Shown: positions 1 through 8,634, numbered from the stretch's first letter. The stretch is DNA of 52,874 nt from JAKLKS01 sp964370855 (GCA_964370855.1 CAYJMF010000018.1:1-52874); one strand, 5' to 3'. Notes: generated from the letters alone by a model not told the origin. A program made the numbers and translations.

Positions 1-228
1 GACCCCGGGGTCGGGCGGGTGGGTCGGGGGGGGCGGGGGGCATCTACAGGCATTCCGGATGTTCCAGGGCCAGGGAAGGTGACCGCCGTCCCCCCCGTCC
101 ATGGGTACCGGACACGGGGGCAAATCTCCGCATTCCTCAAGGAAGCCCCACGCCTCTTCCTCACCCTCGGTCCCGGAAGATGGAAGGCGGGCGCACGGGG
201 GAGGGGGGCGGGGCAAGTAAGGGGCCAC

Positions 229-238
229 NNNNNNNNNN
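229..238. other. Assembly gap (10 N)
   Basis: Ten consecutive undetermined bases are followed by long C homopolymers. This looks like a scaffolding gap of arbitrary size, so continuity between 1-228 and the rest is not proven by sequence. Confidence 0.95.
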
Positions 239-386
239 CACCCCCCCCAACCCCCCCCCCCCCCCCCCCCCGGCCCCCCCCGCGCCGGTCGCCGCGTAAC
301 GCCCGGGGGTGCACCCACTCGGAATAGCGAGGAACCGAGGGCGGCCCCCGCGGGCAGTAGCCCCCGGCGCACCGCGCGGGGGGGTG

Positions 387-392
387 TAGAAT
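387..392 (+). promoter_or_regulatory. Candidate -10 box for a leaderless transcript
   Basis: TAGAAT matches the -10 consensus at five of six positions. Its last base is seven nucleotides before the GTG start at 399, so the predicted transcription start coincides with the start codon. No convincing -35 or Shine-Dalgarno sequence is visible. This is inferred from spacing only. Confidence 0.4.
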
Positions 393-398
393 GGCCCC

Positions 399-1493
399 GT
401 GAACGGCATCCCCTTCCGCCCGCTCCTCCTCGCCCTCCTCCTCCTCGCCGCCCCCGCGTCCGCCGCCCCCGCGGGCGGAGACGGGCAGGTGGTCCTGCGT
501 CTCAGGGACGGGCGCCTCGTGGCCGGAAAGGTCGTCTCCATCGACGGCGACGGGGTGCGCCACGCGTCGGACATGGGCACCGCCTTCTGGCCCTGGAGCG
601 CCCTGACACCCTACGGGAGGTACGAGGTCCGGGCCTCCCTCGCCGGGGAGGACGACGGCCCCGCCCGGCTCGCCCTCGGCCGCTGGTGCCTCGAGGCCGG
701 GCTCCCCTCCGAGGGGCGCTCGGAGCTCCTCCGCGCCCGCGGCCTCGGGGCAGGGGAGGCGGCGGAGCTCGACGTGCTGCTCGCCCGGTGCGACCGGGAC
801 CAGGCCGAGGCCGCGATGCTCGAGGCCGACCGCCGGGCCGACGCCGGGGACCTCGACGGCGCCCTCGACGCGCTCCGGTCCTGGCTCGCCGCCGCTCCCG
901 CCTCCGCGTGGACGGAGACCGGGCGGGAGCGGGCCGCGGACCTCGTCCGCCGCAGGGAGGCCGACGAGATCCGGCGCCGCCTCGACGCCGACCGCGCGAG
1001 GAAGGACGCCGCCGAGGCGAAGCGCTCCGGCGCCATCGCCTCCCTGCTGTCCGGCGGCGACGAGGCCCGCACCGACGGCGGCGTCCTCGTGCTCGTCGCC
1101 CTCCGCGAAGAGGACGGAGGCTCCTTCACCACCTTCCGGCACTCCCTCGAGAAGGCCGAGGCCCGCTACCTCTCGGCGGGCAGGGGGTACGAGAGGGCGC
1201 GGAGGCTCGCCGCCAACGATCGGCCCGCGGAGGCCCGGCTCGCCCTCTCGGGGCGGCGGGCCGTGGAGGGCCGCCTCCTCGACCTGTACGTGCGCCTCGC
1301 GCGGAAGCTCGTCGAGTACAAGAGCTGGAAGGACGCGCAGGAGGCCCTCGACAAGGCCCTGCGCATCGACCCCGTCCATGCCGAGGCCCTTGAACTCCAG
1401 GACAAGGTGAACGCCGGCTGGATCCGGAGGAAGGCCTCGGGGCTCACCAACGCCTCGGGCCGCGCCTCCGACGGGAGCTCCGGCGGGCGCTAG
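399..1493 (+). CDS. Secreted helical/TPR-type protein, function unknown
   Basis: 364 residues from a GTG start. The first 23 residues form a clear signal peptide (basic-polar start, Leu/Ala core, ASA-type cleavage site), so the product is exported. Residues 28-70 (DGRLVAGKV, FWPWSAL) look like a small beta-rich domain. About 75-210 is Ala/Arg/Glu-rich helix. About 310-345 (YKSWKDAQEALDKAL, IDPVHAEALEL) resembles a TPR unit, so a scaffold or binding role is plausible. No catalytic motif is seen. The stop overlaps the convergent ribD stop by three bases. No Shine-Dalgarno is visible and the -10-like box just upstream suggests leaderless translation. The protein is not recognised as a named family. 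Confidence 0.75.
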   Translation: MNGIPFRPLLLALLLLAAPASAAPAGGDGQVVLRLRDGRLVAGKVVSIDGDGVRHASDMGTAFWPWSALTPYGRYEVRASLAGEDDGPARLALGRWCLEAGLPSEGRSELLRARGLGAGEAAELDVLLARCDRDQAEAAMLEADRRADAGDLDGALDALRSWLAAAPASAWTETGRERAADLVRRREADEIRRRLDADRARKDAAEAKRSGAIASLLSGGDEARTDGGVLVLVALREEDGGSFTTFRHSLEKAEARYLSAGRGYERARRLAANDRPAEARLALSGRRAVEGRLLDLYVRLARKLVEYKSWKDAQEALDKALRIDPVHAEALELQDKVNAGWIRRKASGLTNASGRASDGSSGGR

Positions 1494-2632
1494 GCCGGTG
1501 CGCCGGGGGCGGGGAGGTAGCCCTCGAGCAGCAGATCCTCCCCCACCCTTTCCACCCGCAACTCCTCCAGGCGCAGGGGATCGGCGGCGCTGCGCAGCCC
1601 CTCCTCCCCCTCCACGGGGGAGGGGGCGGTGCGGCCCCCGAGGATCTTCGGCGCGACGAACACCATGGCCTGCCGGACGACCCCCGCGGCGAAGGCGGCC
1701 GCGTGGAGGGTCCCCCCCCCCTCGATGAGGACCCGCCGCATCCCCCGCCGGCGCAGGGCCGCGAACAGCGCGCGGATGTCCACCCGGCCCCGGGGCCCGG
1801 GGAAGGAGAGGACCTCCACCCCCAGGTCCTCGAGGGCCCGCCTGCGGCTCTCCGGGGGCGCCGCCCCGGCGGCGCAGAGCACCGGCGCCTCCCTCGCCGA
1901 GGACGCGAGCCTCCCCCGCGCCGGGAGGGAGAGGGAGCGGTCCACCACGATGCGCAGGGGCATCCTCGCGGGACCGCCCCCGGGGAGCCGCGGGCGGAGG
2001 TCGGGGTCGTCCTGGACCGCGGTCCTGGCTCCCACGACGACGGCGTCCACGCGGGCGCGCAGCTCGTGGACGCGGGCCCGGGAGGCGTCGGAGGAGATCC
2101 ACCGGGAGCCGCCCCGGGCGTCGGCGATCTTCCCGTCCAGGGTCATGGCCCATTTGGCGATGGTCCAGGGGAGCGGATCGGCGGCGGCGGCGCGCCACCG
2201 GGGGAGGAGCTCCTCCGCCTCGGCGCACTCCACCCGCTCCACGACGACCCCCCCCGCGCGGAGCAGCGCGGGGCCCGCGCCCGCGGCGCAGGGGTCCGGG
2301 TCCTCGCAGGCGTAGACGACGCGCGCCACGCCGGCGGCGAGCAGCGCGCCGGCGCAGGGGGGGGTCCTCTTCCCGGCCCCCGCGGCGGCGCAGGGCTCCA
2401 GGGTCACGAAGGCCGTCGCACCGCGGGCCCGGCCGGCGGCGGCGGCGAGCGCCTCGGCCTCGGCATGGGGGAGGCCGTAGCCGCGGTGGAAACCCTCCCC
2501 CACCACCTCCCCGGCCCCGGAGACGAGGAGGCACCCCACGGGGGGATTGGGGAGGGTGTCGAGGCCGCGGTCCCGGGCCAGGGCGGCGGCGGCGGCGAGC
2601 CGCTCCCTCCCCCCGTTCGAGGGGGCCTTCAC
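1490..2632 (-). CDS. ribD: Bifunctional riboflavin deaminase/reductase RibD
   Basis: 380 residues. It catalyses two steps of riboflavin synthesis: deamination of the pyrimidine intermediate, then NADPH-dependent reduction of the ribosyl side chain. The N-terminal cytidine-deaminase-like domain (about 1-140) has the zinc motif HAE at 56-58 and cysteines C81 and C93. The reductase domain (about 150-380) carries KWAMTLDGKIA, the SRWISS motif and the VLIEGGGTL loop. The GTG start is chosen because it overlaps the miaB stop as GTGA and begins just before the conserved domain; in-frame codons upstream read through miaB. Odd point: the loop between the two zinc cysteines is three residues longer than the usual PC-x7-PPC pattern. 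No other rib genes are present. Confidence 0.92.
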   Translation of the reverse strand: MKAPSNGGRERLAAAAALARDRGLDTLPNPPVGCLLVSGAGEVVGEGFHRGYGLPHAEAEALAAAAGRARGATAFVTLEPCAAAGAGKRTPPCAGALLAAGVARVVYACEDPDPCAAGAGPALLRAGGVVVERVECAEAEELLPRWRAAAADPLPWTIAKWAMTLDGKIADARGGSRWISSDASRARVHELRARVDAVVVGARTAVQDDPDLRPRLPGGGPARMPLRIVVDRSLSLPARGRLASSAREAPVLCAAGAAPPESRRRALEDLGVEVLSFPGPRGRVDIRALFAALRRRGMRRVLIEGGGTLHAAAFAAGVVRQAMVFVAPKILGGRTAPSPVEGEEGLRSAADPLRLEELRVERVGEDLLLEGYLPAPGAPA

Positions 2633-3999
2633 GGGAGGCCCCGGCCCGGGGCGGGAACCCCGGCGGGCTCCACGTGGAGGACCCTCGTCGTGGCCCTGGC
2701 GACCCTGGCCCGCACGTACTCGCCCGGCGCCCCCGCCCCTTCCGGCAGGACGGCCAGGTGGTGGTGCCGCGTGCGGCCCGCCATCCGGGCGGGGAACTTC
2801 GCCGAGGGCCCGTCCACGAGGACCTCGACCTCGGTCCCGACGCGGGAGGCGAGGATCCCCCTCTCGACGGCCCCCTGGGCCGCCATCACGGCGGCGTGCC
2901 GCCGGGACTTCACCTCCTCGGGCACGTCGTCGGCCGAGGCGGCGGCGGCCGTCCCGGGGCGCACCGAGTACTTGAACACGAAGGCCATGCTCCACCGGAC
3001 CTCCTCCACCAGGGAGAGGAGCCGCGCGAACTCAGCGTCGGTCTCCCCGGGGAAGCCCACGATGAGGTCCGTGGCGAGCTCGATGCCGGGGACGCGGGCG
3101 CGGGCCTCGGCCACGAGCTCGAGGTAGCGGGCCCGCGTGTTTCCGCGGTACATGCGGCGAAGGACGTCGTCGCACCCGTGCTGCGCGGGGAAGTGGAGGT
3201 AGGGCATCACCCGGGGAAGCTCCCCCATGGCGTCCAGCAGGGCGGTCTCCAGGTCCATGGGGTTGGAGGTGAGGAAGCGGATGCGGCGCACCCCGGGCAC
3301 CCCGTGGACCTTCCGGAGGAGGCCGTCCAGGGACGGACGCCCCGGCAGCGTGCGGCCCCAGGTGTTGATGTTCTGCCCGAGGAGGAAGATCTCCGAGGCG
3401 CCGTCGGCGGAGAGGCGGCGCACCTCGTCGAGGATGGACGCCTCGTCCCGGTCGAACTGCCGTCCCCGGACGGCGGGGACCACGCAGTAGGAGCAGCGGT
3501 GGCTGCATCCCCGCATCACGGAGACCCACCCCCGGTGGGCCTGCTCCCGCACGGTGACGTCCCGGGCGGGCTCCTCGAACCCGGCCTCCGGGTCGCGGAC
3601 GGCGACGAGCCTCCGGCCCGTCTCCTCGGCCTCCGCGACGAGGCGGGCGAGGTCCGCGTACCGGCGCGTCCCCACGACGACGTCCACGGCCGGGGCGCGC
3701 CGGAGGATCTGCTCCCCCTCGCGCTGCGCCATGCACCCCATCACCGCCACCAGGAGGGAGGGATCGCTCCGCTTCCGGATGGCGAGCTGGCCGAGGCGGG
3801 ACCACACCTTGTCCTCGGCGTGCTGGCGCACGGAGCAGGTGTTGAAGACGACGAGGTCCGCCTCTTCGGCGGAGGCCGCGGGTCCCCAGCCCCGCCGCCG
3901 GAGATCCCCGAGGGCGAACTCGCCGTCGAGGAAGTTCATCTGGCAGCCGAAGGCCTCGATCCACGCCTTCTTCGGGGGCCGTTCGGGGTCCGGGTCCAT
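2629..3999 (-). CDS. miaB: tRNA-2-methylthio-N6-dimethylallyladenosine synthase MiaB
   Basis: 456 residues, normal for the family. This radical-SAM methylthiotransferase modifies i6A37 in tRNAs reading UNN codons. Domain order: UPF0004 domain with auxiliary-cluster cysteines C19 (FGCQMN), C55 (NTCSVR) and C89 (GCMAQ); radical-SAM motif C165-x3-C169-x2-C172 (GCSHRCSYC); C-terminal TRAM domain (about 380-445). The RGCSHRCSYC and NTCSVR forms fit MiaB rather than RimO. Translationally coupled to ribD by a 4-nt overlap. A TAGACT box sits seven bases before the ATG and no Shine-Dalgarno is seen, suggesting a leaderless message. It needs two 4Fe-4S clusters, presumably supplied by the suf operon in this window. 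Confidence 0.95.
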   Translation of the reverse strand: MDPDPERPPKKAWIEAFGCQMNFLDGEFALGDLRRRGWGPAASAEEADLVVFNTCSVRQHAEDKVWSRLGQLAIRKRSDPSLLVAVMGCMAQREGEQILRRAPAVDVVVGTRRYADLARLVAEAEETGRRLVAVRDPEAGFEEPARDVTVREQAHRGWVSVMRGCSHRCSYCVVPAVRGRQFDRDEASILDEVRRLSADGASEIFLLGQNINTWGRTLPGRPSLDGLLRKVHGVPGVRRIRFLTSNPMDLETALLDAMGELPRVMPYLHFPAQHGCDDVLRRMYRGNTRARYLELVAEARARVPGIELATDLIVGFPGETDAEFARLLSLVEEVRWSMAFVFKYSVRPGTAAAASADDVPEEVKSRRHAAVMAAQGAVERGILASRVGTEVEVLVDGPSAKFPARMAGRTRHHHLAVLPEGAGAPGEYVRARVARATTRVLHVEPAGVPAPGRGLP

Positions 4000-4005
4000 G
4001 GCGCC

Positions 4006-4035
4006 AGTCTACGGAAGGGGAGGCGGGGCGGTGAA
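4006..4035 (-). promoter_or_regulatory. Candidate miaB promoter, leaderless
   Basis: On the minus strand TTCACC (4035-4030), an 18-nt spacer and TAGACT (4011-4006). The predicted start of transcription is at or beside the A of the miaB ATG at 3999. The -10 hexamer is identical to those before the tRNA-tuf and S10 operons. The -35 is weak (four of six). Confidence 0.4.
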
Positions 4036-4057
4036 CATCGGATCGGCTCGCATCCTC

Positions 4058-4909
4058 TCAGGCCCGGCCGTTGGCCTCCGCACCGGCCCTCATCTCGAGG
4101 TGCACGCCCTCGAGGTTCTCCGCGGCCTCGGCCCGGATCCGGGAGAGGTGGCGCGCCCCCCTCCCCCGCTGGGCCGCCCCGGGGCGCTTCTCCACGGCGA
4201 GGCAGTGGGTGAAGGCCTCCTCGGCCTCGAGAAGGAACCCGGACTCCCGGAAGGAGGCCCCGGCGGCGGCGTACCCCTCGGCGGCGCCCCCCGCGTACAT
4301 GGCGGCGTAGATCCCTGGAAGCCCCTCGGGGAGGAGCCCGGCGAGGAGCCCCGCTCCGAAGAGGTAGAGGGAGCGCACGACCACGCGGTCGTCGGCCATG
4401 GCCGGGAGGAGCTGGCGCAGGCGGCGCTCGGCCTTCTCGTACAGGTTCCGGATGTGGCGGAGGCGCTTGGGGTAGTACTGGTTCACCTCGCGGTAGAAGA
4501 GGTCGTACTCGATGCGCTGCTCGCGCACGAACTCCTCGCGGAGCGTGTAGTGCTCCTCCTTCAGGGCGGAGAGCTCGTGGTAGATGATCGAGACGCAGTG
4601 GTCGAACCGGTCCGTGGAGTCGGGGGAGCGGAAGAGCTCGTGGGAGATTTCCCGCAGCAGGGAGACCTCGCGGTCCCTCAGGTCCTCGAGGGCCTTGAAG
4701 TCGATGAGCGTGGACAGGTCGTCGGGTGCCAGGCGGAGCTGGGAGCGCTCGGTCTTGTACCGCTCCGTGAACTCCGAGACGCGCCGCTCGTACTCCTCGA
4801 AGAGGACGCGGAACCGCTTCCACGACGTGTAGAAGGAGCGGATGAGGAGCCAGCGGCGCTCCTCCGGGGACGTCGTCGGGGGGGCGACCCCCGGCTCGCG
4901 GGTGATCAA
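4058..4909 (-). CDS. Conserved-looking helical protein, function unknown
   Basis: 283 residues, no family recognised. The first ~165 residues are rich in charged and aromatic residues and predicted long helices (WKRFRVLFEEYERRV, YYPKRLRHIRNLYEKAE), suggesting a coiled-coil or helical bundle. Residues about 175-240 are Gly/Ala/Leu-rich, then FRESGFLLEAEEAFTHCL resembles a TPR helix pair. A mildly hydrophobic stretch (LFGAGLLAGLLPEG) is too short and glycine-rich to be a sure membrane segment. Its ATG overlaps the stop of the preceding small gene (ATGA), so the two are probably translated together at the 3' end of the rpoA-rplQ operon. It may be part of a two-protein membrane-associated module. 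Confidence 0.7.
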   Translation of the reverse strand: MITREPGVAPPTTSPEERRWLLIRSFYTSWKRFRVLFEEYERRVSEFTERYKTERSQLRLAPDDLSTLIDFKALEDLRDREVSLLREISHELFRSPDSTDRFDHCVSIIYHELSALKEEHYTLREEFVREQRIEYDLFYREVNQYYPKRLRHIRNLYEKAERRLRQLLPAMADDRVVVRSLYLFGAGLLAGLLPEGLPGIYAAMYAGGAAEGYAAAGASFRESGFLLEAEEAFTHCLAVEKRPGAAQRGRGARHLSRIRAEAAENLEGVHLEMRAGAEANGRA

Positions 4910-5130
4910 GGAAGGTCCCCTTCCCCGCCCGGGGGTTTCCCGCCCTCCGCCGCCCCGGCGCCCGCGCCCCGGGAGAGGAGGAGGATCCCGAGGAGGGCGG
5001 CGGCGAACAGCAGGAGGTAGAGGACGGCCCCCGCCCGCGCCCGGCCGTCCCAGGGGCCGGGACCGGGGAACTCCGATTCCGCCCCGCCGGCCGCGGCGGC
5101 CGCCGCGGCGAGGAGAAGCGGAAGGGCCAA
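4906..5130 (-). CDS. Small membrane protein, function unknown
   Basis: 74 residues. The first ~15 residues (MALPLLLAAAAAAAGG) form a signal-peptide-like or first membrane segment. A second hydrophobic segment lies at about 35-53 (AVLYLLLFAAALLGILLL), followed by a short Gly/Glu tail. It starts four bases after the rplQ stop and its own stop overlaps the next start by four bases, so it is in operon with both. The tight spacing and a true hydrophobic segment argue for a real gene despite its size. No homologue is recognised. Confidence 0.65.
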   Translation of the reverse strand: MALPLLLAAAAAAAGGAESEFPGPGPWDGRARAGAVLYLLLFAAALLGILLLSRGAGAGAAEGGKPPGGEGDLP

Positions 5131-5134
5131 GGCC

Positions 5135-5623
5135 CTACTCCTTGTCTTCGGCCCCGGCGGCGCCCGCCTTCCCGGCGTCCCCGGCGGCCTCCCCCTCGTC
5201 GCCCTCGGCGGCGGCGGGGGTGTACCCGACCAGTTCGAAGATGGCCCGGGGTGCGTTGTCCCCGAGGCGGCCCCTGGCGTGCTGGATGACGCGCGTGTAC
5301 CCGCCGTTGCGATCGCGGAACTGCGGCGCGATCTCCTCGAACAGCTGGCGGGCGAGCCCGTGCGCGGTCCGGGTGCCGCCGAGCTCGGCGATGGCCATGC
5401 GGAAGCAGTGCAGGTGGCCGGGCTTGTCCCCGGCCTCCCTGGCCGCGAGGCCCTTCCGGGCGAGGGTGATCAGCTTTTCGGCCGGGGAGCGGAACTCCTT
5501 CGCCCGGGCGAGGGTGGTCTCGATGCGCCCGTGCAGGAACAGGCTCTGGACGATGGACCTCTCGAGGGCGCGCCTCGGGCCCGACTTCCTTCCGAACTTC
5601 CGACCGGATTTGCGGTGACGCAT
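5135..5623 (-). CDS. rplQ: 50S ribosomal protein L17
   Basis: 162 residues, longer than the ~120-130 usual. The first ~125 match L17: MRHRKSGRKFGR start, LFLHGRIETTLARAKE and the GGYTRVIQ motif near the end of the conserved domain. The last ~30 residues are an Ala/Glu/Gly tail not needed for the fold. L17 lines the peptide exit region of the large subunit. Lies downstream of rpoA as in most bacteria, separated by about 100 bases. Confidence 0.97.
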   Translation of the reverse strand: MRHRKSGRKFGRKSGPRRALERSIVQSLFLHGRIETTLARAKEFRSPAEKLITLARKGLAAREAGDKPGHLHCFRMAIAELGGTRTAHGLARQLFEEIAPQFRDRNGGYTRVIQHARGRLGDNAPRAIFELVGYTPAAAEGDEGEAAGDAGKAGAAGAEDKE

Positions 5624-5727
5624 GACGGCTCCTTTTCGGGTGCGGCTCTTCCAGGTGCGGCTTCCTCCGCGAGGCCTCGACCGGGTCCCGGCGGACCCGT
5701 GGTGAAGGGCGGGACGCCTCCGCCTCC

Positions 5728-6747
5728 CTAGCCCATCCCGAGGATGGAGTCGGTGTCCATGCCCAGCCCGAGGTTCTGCTCCTCGAGCTTGGCGATGACT
5801 TCCTTGAGGGTTGTGCGCCCGAAGGCGTCCATGCCGAGGAGCTCCTCCTCGGTGCGGCGGCAGAGGTCGGAGACCGTCTCGATCCCGGCCTTCTGCAGGG
5901 CGTTCATCGCCCGGGCCGAGAGGCCGAGGCCCGTGAGGGGAAGCCGCAGGTGCGACGCGGTCTCGTGGCGCTCGCGCTCGACGCGGACGTCGGACTCCTC
6001 CGCCGCGGCGGGGGCGCCGCCGAGGCTGGGGATGGGGCGCCCCTCGTCGAAGGAGGAGACGAAGGGGTTGAGGTGCTTGCGGTAGATCTTGGCGGCCTCG
6101 GTGAGGGCCATCTCAGGGGTGAGGGTGCCGTCGGTCCAGATCTCGATGACGAGCTTGTCGTAGTTGGTCATCTTGCCGACGCGGGTGTTGGCGGTCTTGT
6201 ATCGCACGCGCTGGACGGGGGAGAAGATGGCGTCCACGGGGATGACCCCGATCTCCATGTCCTCGCCGGCGTGCTCCTCGGCCGTCTCGTAGCCGCGGCC
6301 GCGGCGCACCGTGAGCTCCATCTCGAACCCGACCTCGTCGGAGAGGGTGCAGATCTGGAGGTCCGTGTTGATCACCTCGACGGCGGCGTCGCCCTTGATG
6401 TCGGCGGCGGTCACCGGACCCGGCCCCTTCTTGGAGATCTTCAGGACGCGGGGCTGTTCGTCGTGGGTCCGGACGAGGAGGCGCTTGATGTTGAGGATCA
6501 TCTCCGTCACGTCCTCGACCACGCCCTTGAGGCTGGAGAACTCGTGCTCGACGCCGCGGATGCGGACGTGGGTGACCGCCGTCCCCTCGAGGGAGGACAG
6601 GAGGACCCTGCGGAGCCCGTTGCCCACGGTGGCGCCGTACCCCCGCTCGAAGGGCTCCGCCGTGAACGCGCCGTACCGGTCCGTGCGGGTCTTCTCGTCG
6701 ACGACCACGCGGTTCGGCAGCTCGAAATCCCTCCAGCGGATGCGCAT
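5728..6747 (-). CDS. rpoA: DNA-directed RNA polymerase subunit alpha
   Basis: 339 residues, typical. The N-terminal dimerisation/assembly domain (about 1-230) includes FERGYGATVGNGLRRVLLSS and VRGRGYETAEEH. The C-terminal domain (about 265-325) with LGLSARAMNALQKAGI and the helix-hairpin-helix contacts UP elements and activators. The linker is Ala/Ser/Glu-rich. Preceded by rpsD and followed by rplQ, the standard alpha-operon order. Confidence 0.98.
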   Translation of the reverse strand: MRIRWRDFELPNRVVVDEKTRTDRYGAFTAEPFERGYGATVGNGLRRVLLSSLEGTAVTHVRIRGVEHEFSSLKGVVEDVTEMILNIKRLLVRTHDEQPRVLKISKKGPGPVTAADIKGDAAVEVINTDLQICTLSDEVGFEMELTVRRGRGYETAEEHAGEDMEIGVIPVDAIFSPVQRVRYKTANTRVGKMTNYDKLVIEIWTDGTLTPEMALTEAAKIYRKHLNPFVSSFDEGRPIPSLGGAPAAAEESDVRVERERHETASHLRLPLTGLGLSARAMNALQKAGIETVSDLCRRTEEELLGMDAFGRTTLKEVIAKLEEQNLGLGMDTDSILGMG

Positions 6748-6832
6748 CGCGATCCTCCCGTTTTTCTCTTCCGTCCTCGTTCCCAGATTCGAACACGACG
6801 CGGCCGCCGCCCCCCGGGGGCGGCCGGGCCCG

Positions 6833-7459
6833 CTACCTCGACGCCACCTCGACGATGAACAGCTCGTTGATCTCGAAGGGGATCTCCTCGCGCCGGGGCA
6901 GGACGTTGACCTTCCCCGACGGCGGTTCCTCGGACTTCACGAGCCACGTCGGGCAGGTGCGGCCGCGGGTCTGCTCCAGGGCCTCCTTGACGGCCTTGAG
7001 GGAGGCGGGCCGGTTGTAGGGCCCCACCACGTCGCCCGCCCGGACCATGGCCGAGGGGACGTTGCAGCGCCGCCCGTTCACGGAGATGTGGCCGTGGCGG
7101 ACGAGCTGCCGGGCGTGGGAGCGCGAGAGCCCGAAGCCCAGGTGGTAGACGACGTTGTCCAGGCGCCTCTCGAGCAGCACGAGGAGGTTCTCCCCCGTGT
7201 TGCCCTTCATGCGCACAGCCTCGGAGAAGGTGCGGCGGAACTGGCGCTCGAGGAGCCCGTAGATCCGCTTCACCTTCTGCTTCTCGCGAAGCCGCGTACC
7301 GTACGCGGACAGCCGCGAGCGCCTGAGGGAGTGCATCCCGGGCGGCGTCTCGCGCCGCTTGATGGAGCACTTGTCCGTGAGGCAGCGCTGCCCCTTGAGG
7401 AAGAGCATCACGCCCTCCCTGCGGCAGAGCCTGCACTTTGCACCGGTGCTTCGAGCCAT
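6833..7459 (-). CDS. rpsD: 30S ribosomal protein S4, zinc-binding form
   Basis: 208 residues. S4 starts assembly of the 30S body and in many bacteria represses the alpha operon. N-terminal cysteines C9, C12, C26 and C31 form the zinc knuckle of the C+ type. The S4 RNA-binding domain (LDNVVYHLGFGLSRSHARQLVRHGHI) lies at about 95-160. Position between rpsK and rpoA is canonical. Confidence 0.98.
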   Translation of the reverse strand: MARSTGAKCRLCRREGVMLFLKGQRCLTDKCSIKRRETPPGMHSLRRSRLSAYGTRLREKQKVKRIYGLLERQFRRTFSEAVRMKGNTGENLLVLLERRLDNVVYHLGFGLSRSHARQLVRHGHISVNGRRCNVPSAMVRAGDVVGPYNRPASLKAVKEALEQTRGRTCPTWLVKSEEPPSGKVNVLPRREEIPFEINELFIVEVASR

Positions 7460-7507
7460 GACCTGTGGACCTCCGGCCTTTCCGTTCCAGCTTCCTGGCG
7501 ATCGTTC

Positions 7508-8020
7508 CTAGACGCGGCGCCGCTTGCGCGGACGGCAGCCGTTGTGCGGGATGGGCGTGACGTCCTCGATGGCCCTGATCTTCAGGCCCGAGGCGGAGAG
7601 CGCCCGGACCGCCGACTCGCGGCCGGACCCGGGGCCGTTCACCTTGACCTCGACCTCGCGCATCCCCATCTTCATGACCTTCTCGGCCGCCCGCTCCGCG
7701 GCCTTCTGCGCCGCGAAGGGGGTGGACTTGCGGGAGCCCTTGAAGCCGACGCTTCCCGCGGAGTCCCAGGCGAGGGTCTCCCCGTTGGCGTCGGTGACGG
7801 TGACGATGGTGTTGTTGAAGGAGGCCAGCACGTGCACCACGCCGCGGGGGACGTTGCGCTTCCCCTTGCGGCGCACGGCGGCGCCCTCGGGCTCCTTGCC
7901 CGGGGCGGCGCCGGCGGCGGGAGCGGCCTCGGCGGCGGCGGGAGCCTCCGCCGCGGGCGCCTTCTCCGCGGGCGCCTTCTCCGGCGCGACCTCGTCCTTC
8001 TTCTCGTTCTCGTTGGTCAT
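7508..8020 (-). CDS. rpsK: 30S ribosomal protein S11 with N-terminal extension
   Basis: 170 residues against ~130 usual. The first ~48 residues are an Ala/Pro/Glu/Lys-rich low-complexity extension. The S11 core follows (VLASFNNTIVTVTD, GPGSGRESAVRAL, IEDVTPIPHNGCRPRKRRRV). S11 lies on the 30S platform near the mRNA exit. The ATG at 8020 lies one base upstream of the rpsM stop side of the operon, and no better internal start is visible, so the tail seems real. Confidence 0.96.
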   Translation of the reverse strand: MTNENEKKDEVAPEKAPAEKAPAAEAPAAAEAAPAAGAAPGKEPEGAAVRRKGKRNVPRGVVHVLASFNNTIVTVTDANGETLAWDSAGSVGFKGSRKSTPFAAQKAAERAAEKVMKMGMREVEVKVNGPGSGRESAVRALSASGLKIRAIEDVTPIPHNGCRPRKRRRV

Positions 8021-8021
8021 T

Positions 8022-8405
8022 CTAGCCGAGCTCCTTCACGCTCTTCTTGCGGGCCACCGTCCGCCGCGGTCCCTTCCGCGTGCGGGCGTTGGACCGGGTC
8101 CGCTGGCCGCGGCACGGGAGGTTCTTGATGTGCCGGAGCCCGCGGTAGCACTTGATCTCCTTGAGGCGGGCGATGTTCTGCGCGATGTGCCGGCGCAGCT
8201 GCCCCTCGACGACGAACTTCTTCTCGATGAGGGAGGTGATCCGGCTCAGCTCCTCGTCGGAGAGGGTCTTGGAGCGGACCATCGGATCGATCCCCAGTTC
8301 GCGGAGGATGTCCGCGGCGGCCTTGCGGCCGATCCCGTAGATGTAGGTCAGGGCGAAGCCGATCTTCTTCTCGGCCGGAACGTCGACGCCCACGATGCGC
8401 GGCAT
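8022..8405 (-). CDS. rpsM: 30S ribosomal protein S13
   Basis: 127 residues. S13 sits in the 30S head and contacts 50S and P-site tRNA. Visible motifs: MPRIVGVDVP start, YIYGIGRKAA, GLRHIKNLPCRGQRTRSNARTRKG. One base separates its stop from the rpsK start. Normal length and position. Confidence 0.98.
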   Translation of the reverse strand: MPRIVGVDVPAEKKIGFALTYIYGIGRKAAADILRELGIDPMVRSKTLSDEELSRITSLIEKKFVVEGQLRRHIAQNIARLKEIKCYRGLRHIKNLPCRGQRTRSNARTRKGPRRTVARKKSVKELG

Positions 8406-8495
8406 GATGCCTCCTCTGCTCTACGTTTCTCTGCGCCTCTTCCGGGAAACCCGGGCCGACCGCTCCGGGGCCGCCCCGCGGGCGGTCCCTCCGGC

Positions 8496-8609
8496 CTAGC
8501 CCTGCTTCTGCTTGTGCCGCTTCTCGGTGCAGATGACCCGCACCACGTTCTTGCGACGGATGATCTTGCAGTTCTCGCAGATCCTCCGGACCGACGCTCT
8601 GACCTTCAT
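8496..8609 (-). CDS. rpmJ: 50S ribosomal protein L36, zinc-binding form
   Basis: 37 residues, read directly from the minus strand. Starts MKVRASVRRICENCK, with zinc ligands C11, C14, C27 and H32, the classical C+ form. L36 binds 23S rRNA. It lies between map and rpsM as usual, but infA, which normally sits between map and rpmJ, is absent: only 25 bases separate rpmJ from map. Confidence 0.96.
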   Translation of the reverse strand: MKVRASVRRICENCKIIRRKNVVRVICTEKRHKQKQG

Positions 8610-8634
8610 TTCTGTCTCTCCGCCGTAAGCGACC

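Larger units (their letters stand above)
1..398. other. Non-coding, low-complexity contig start
   Basis: No credible gene is seen here. The stretch is dominated by G runs (1-40), C runs (about 239-280) and a run of undetermined bases. Open frames crossing it are simple-sequence artefacts. A good -10-like hexamer, TAGAAT, lies at 387-392 directly before the first gene. The homopolymers probably stalled sequencing or assembly. Confidence 0.7.

Noticed and set aside
19..327. Short plus-strand frame across the N gap
   Set aside because: Low-complexity Gly/Arg/Pro translation spanning undetermined bases.
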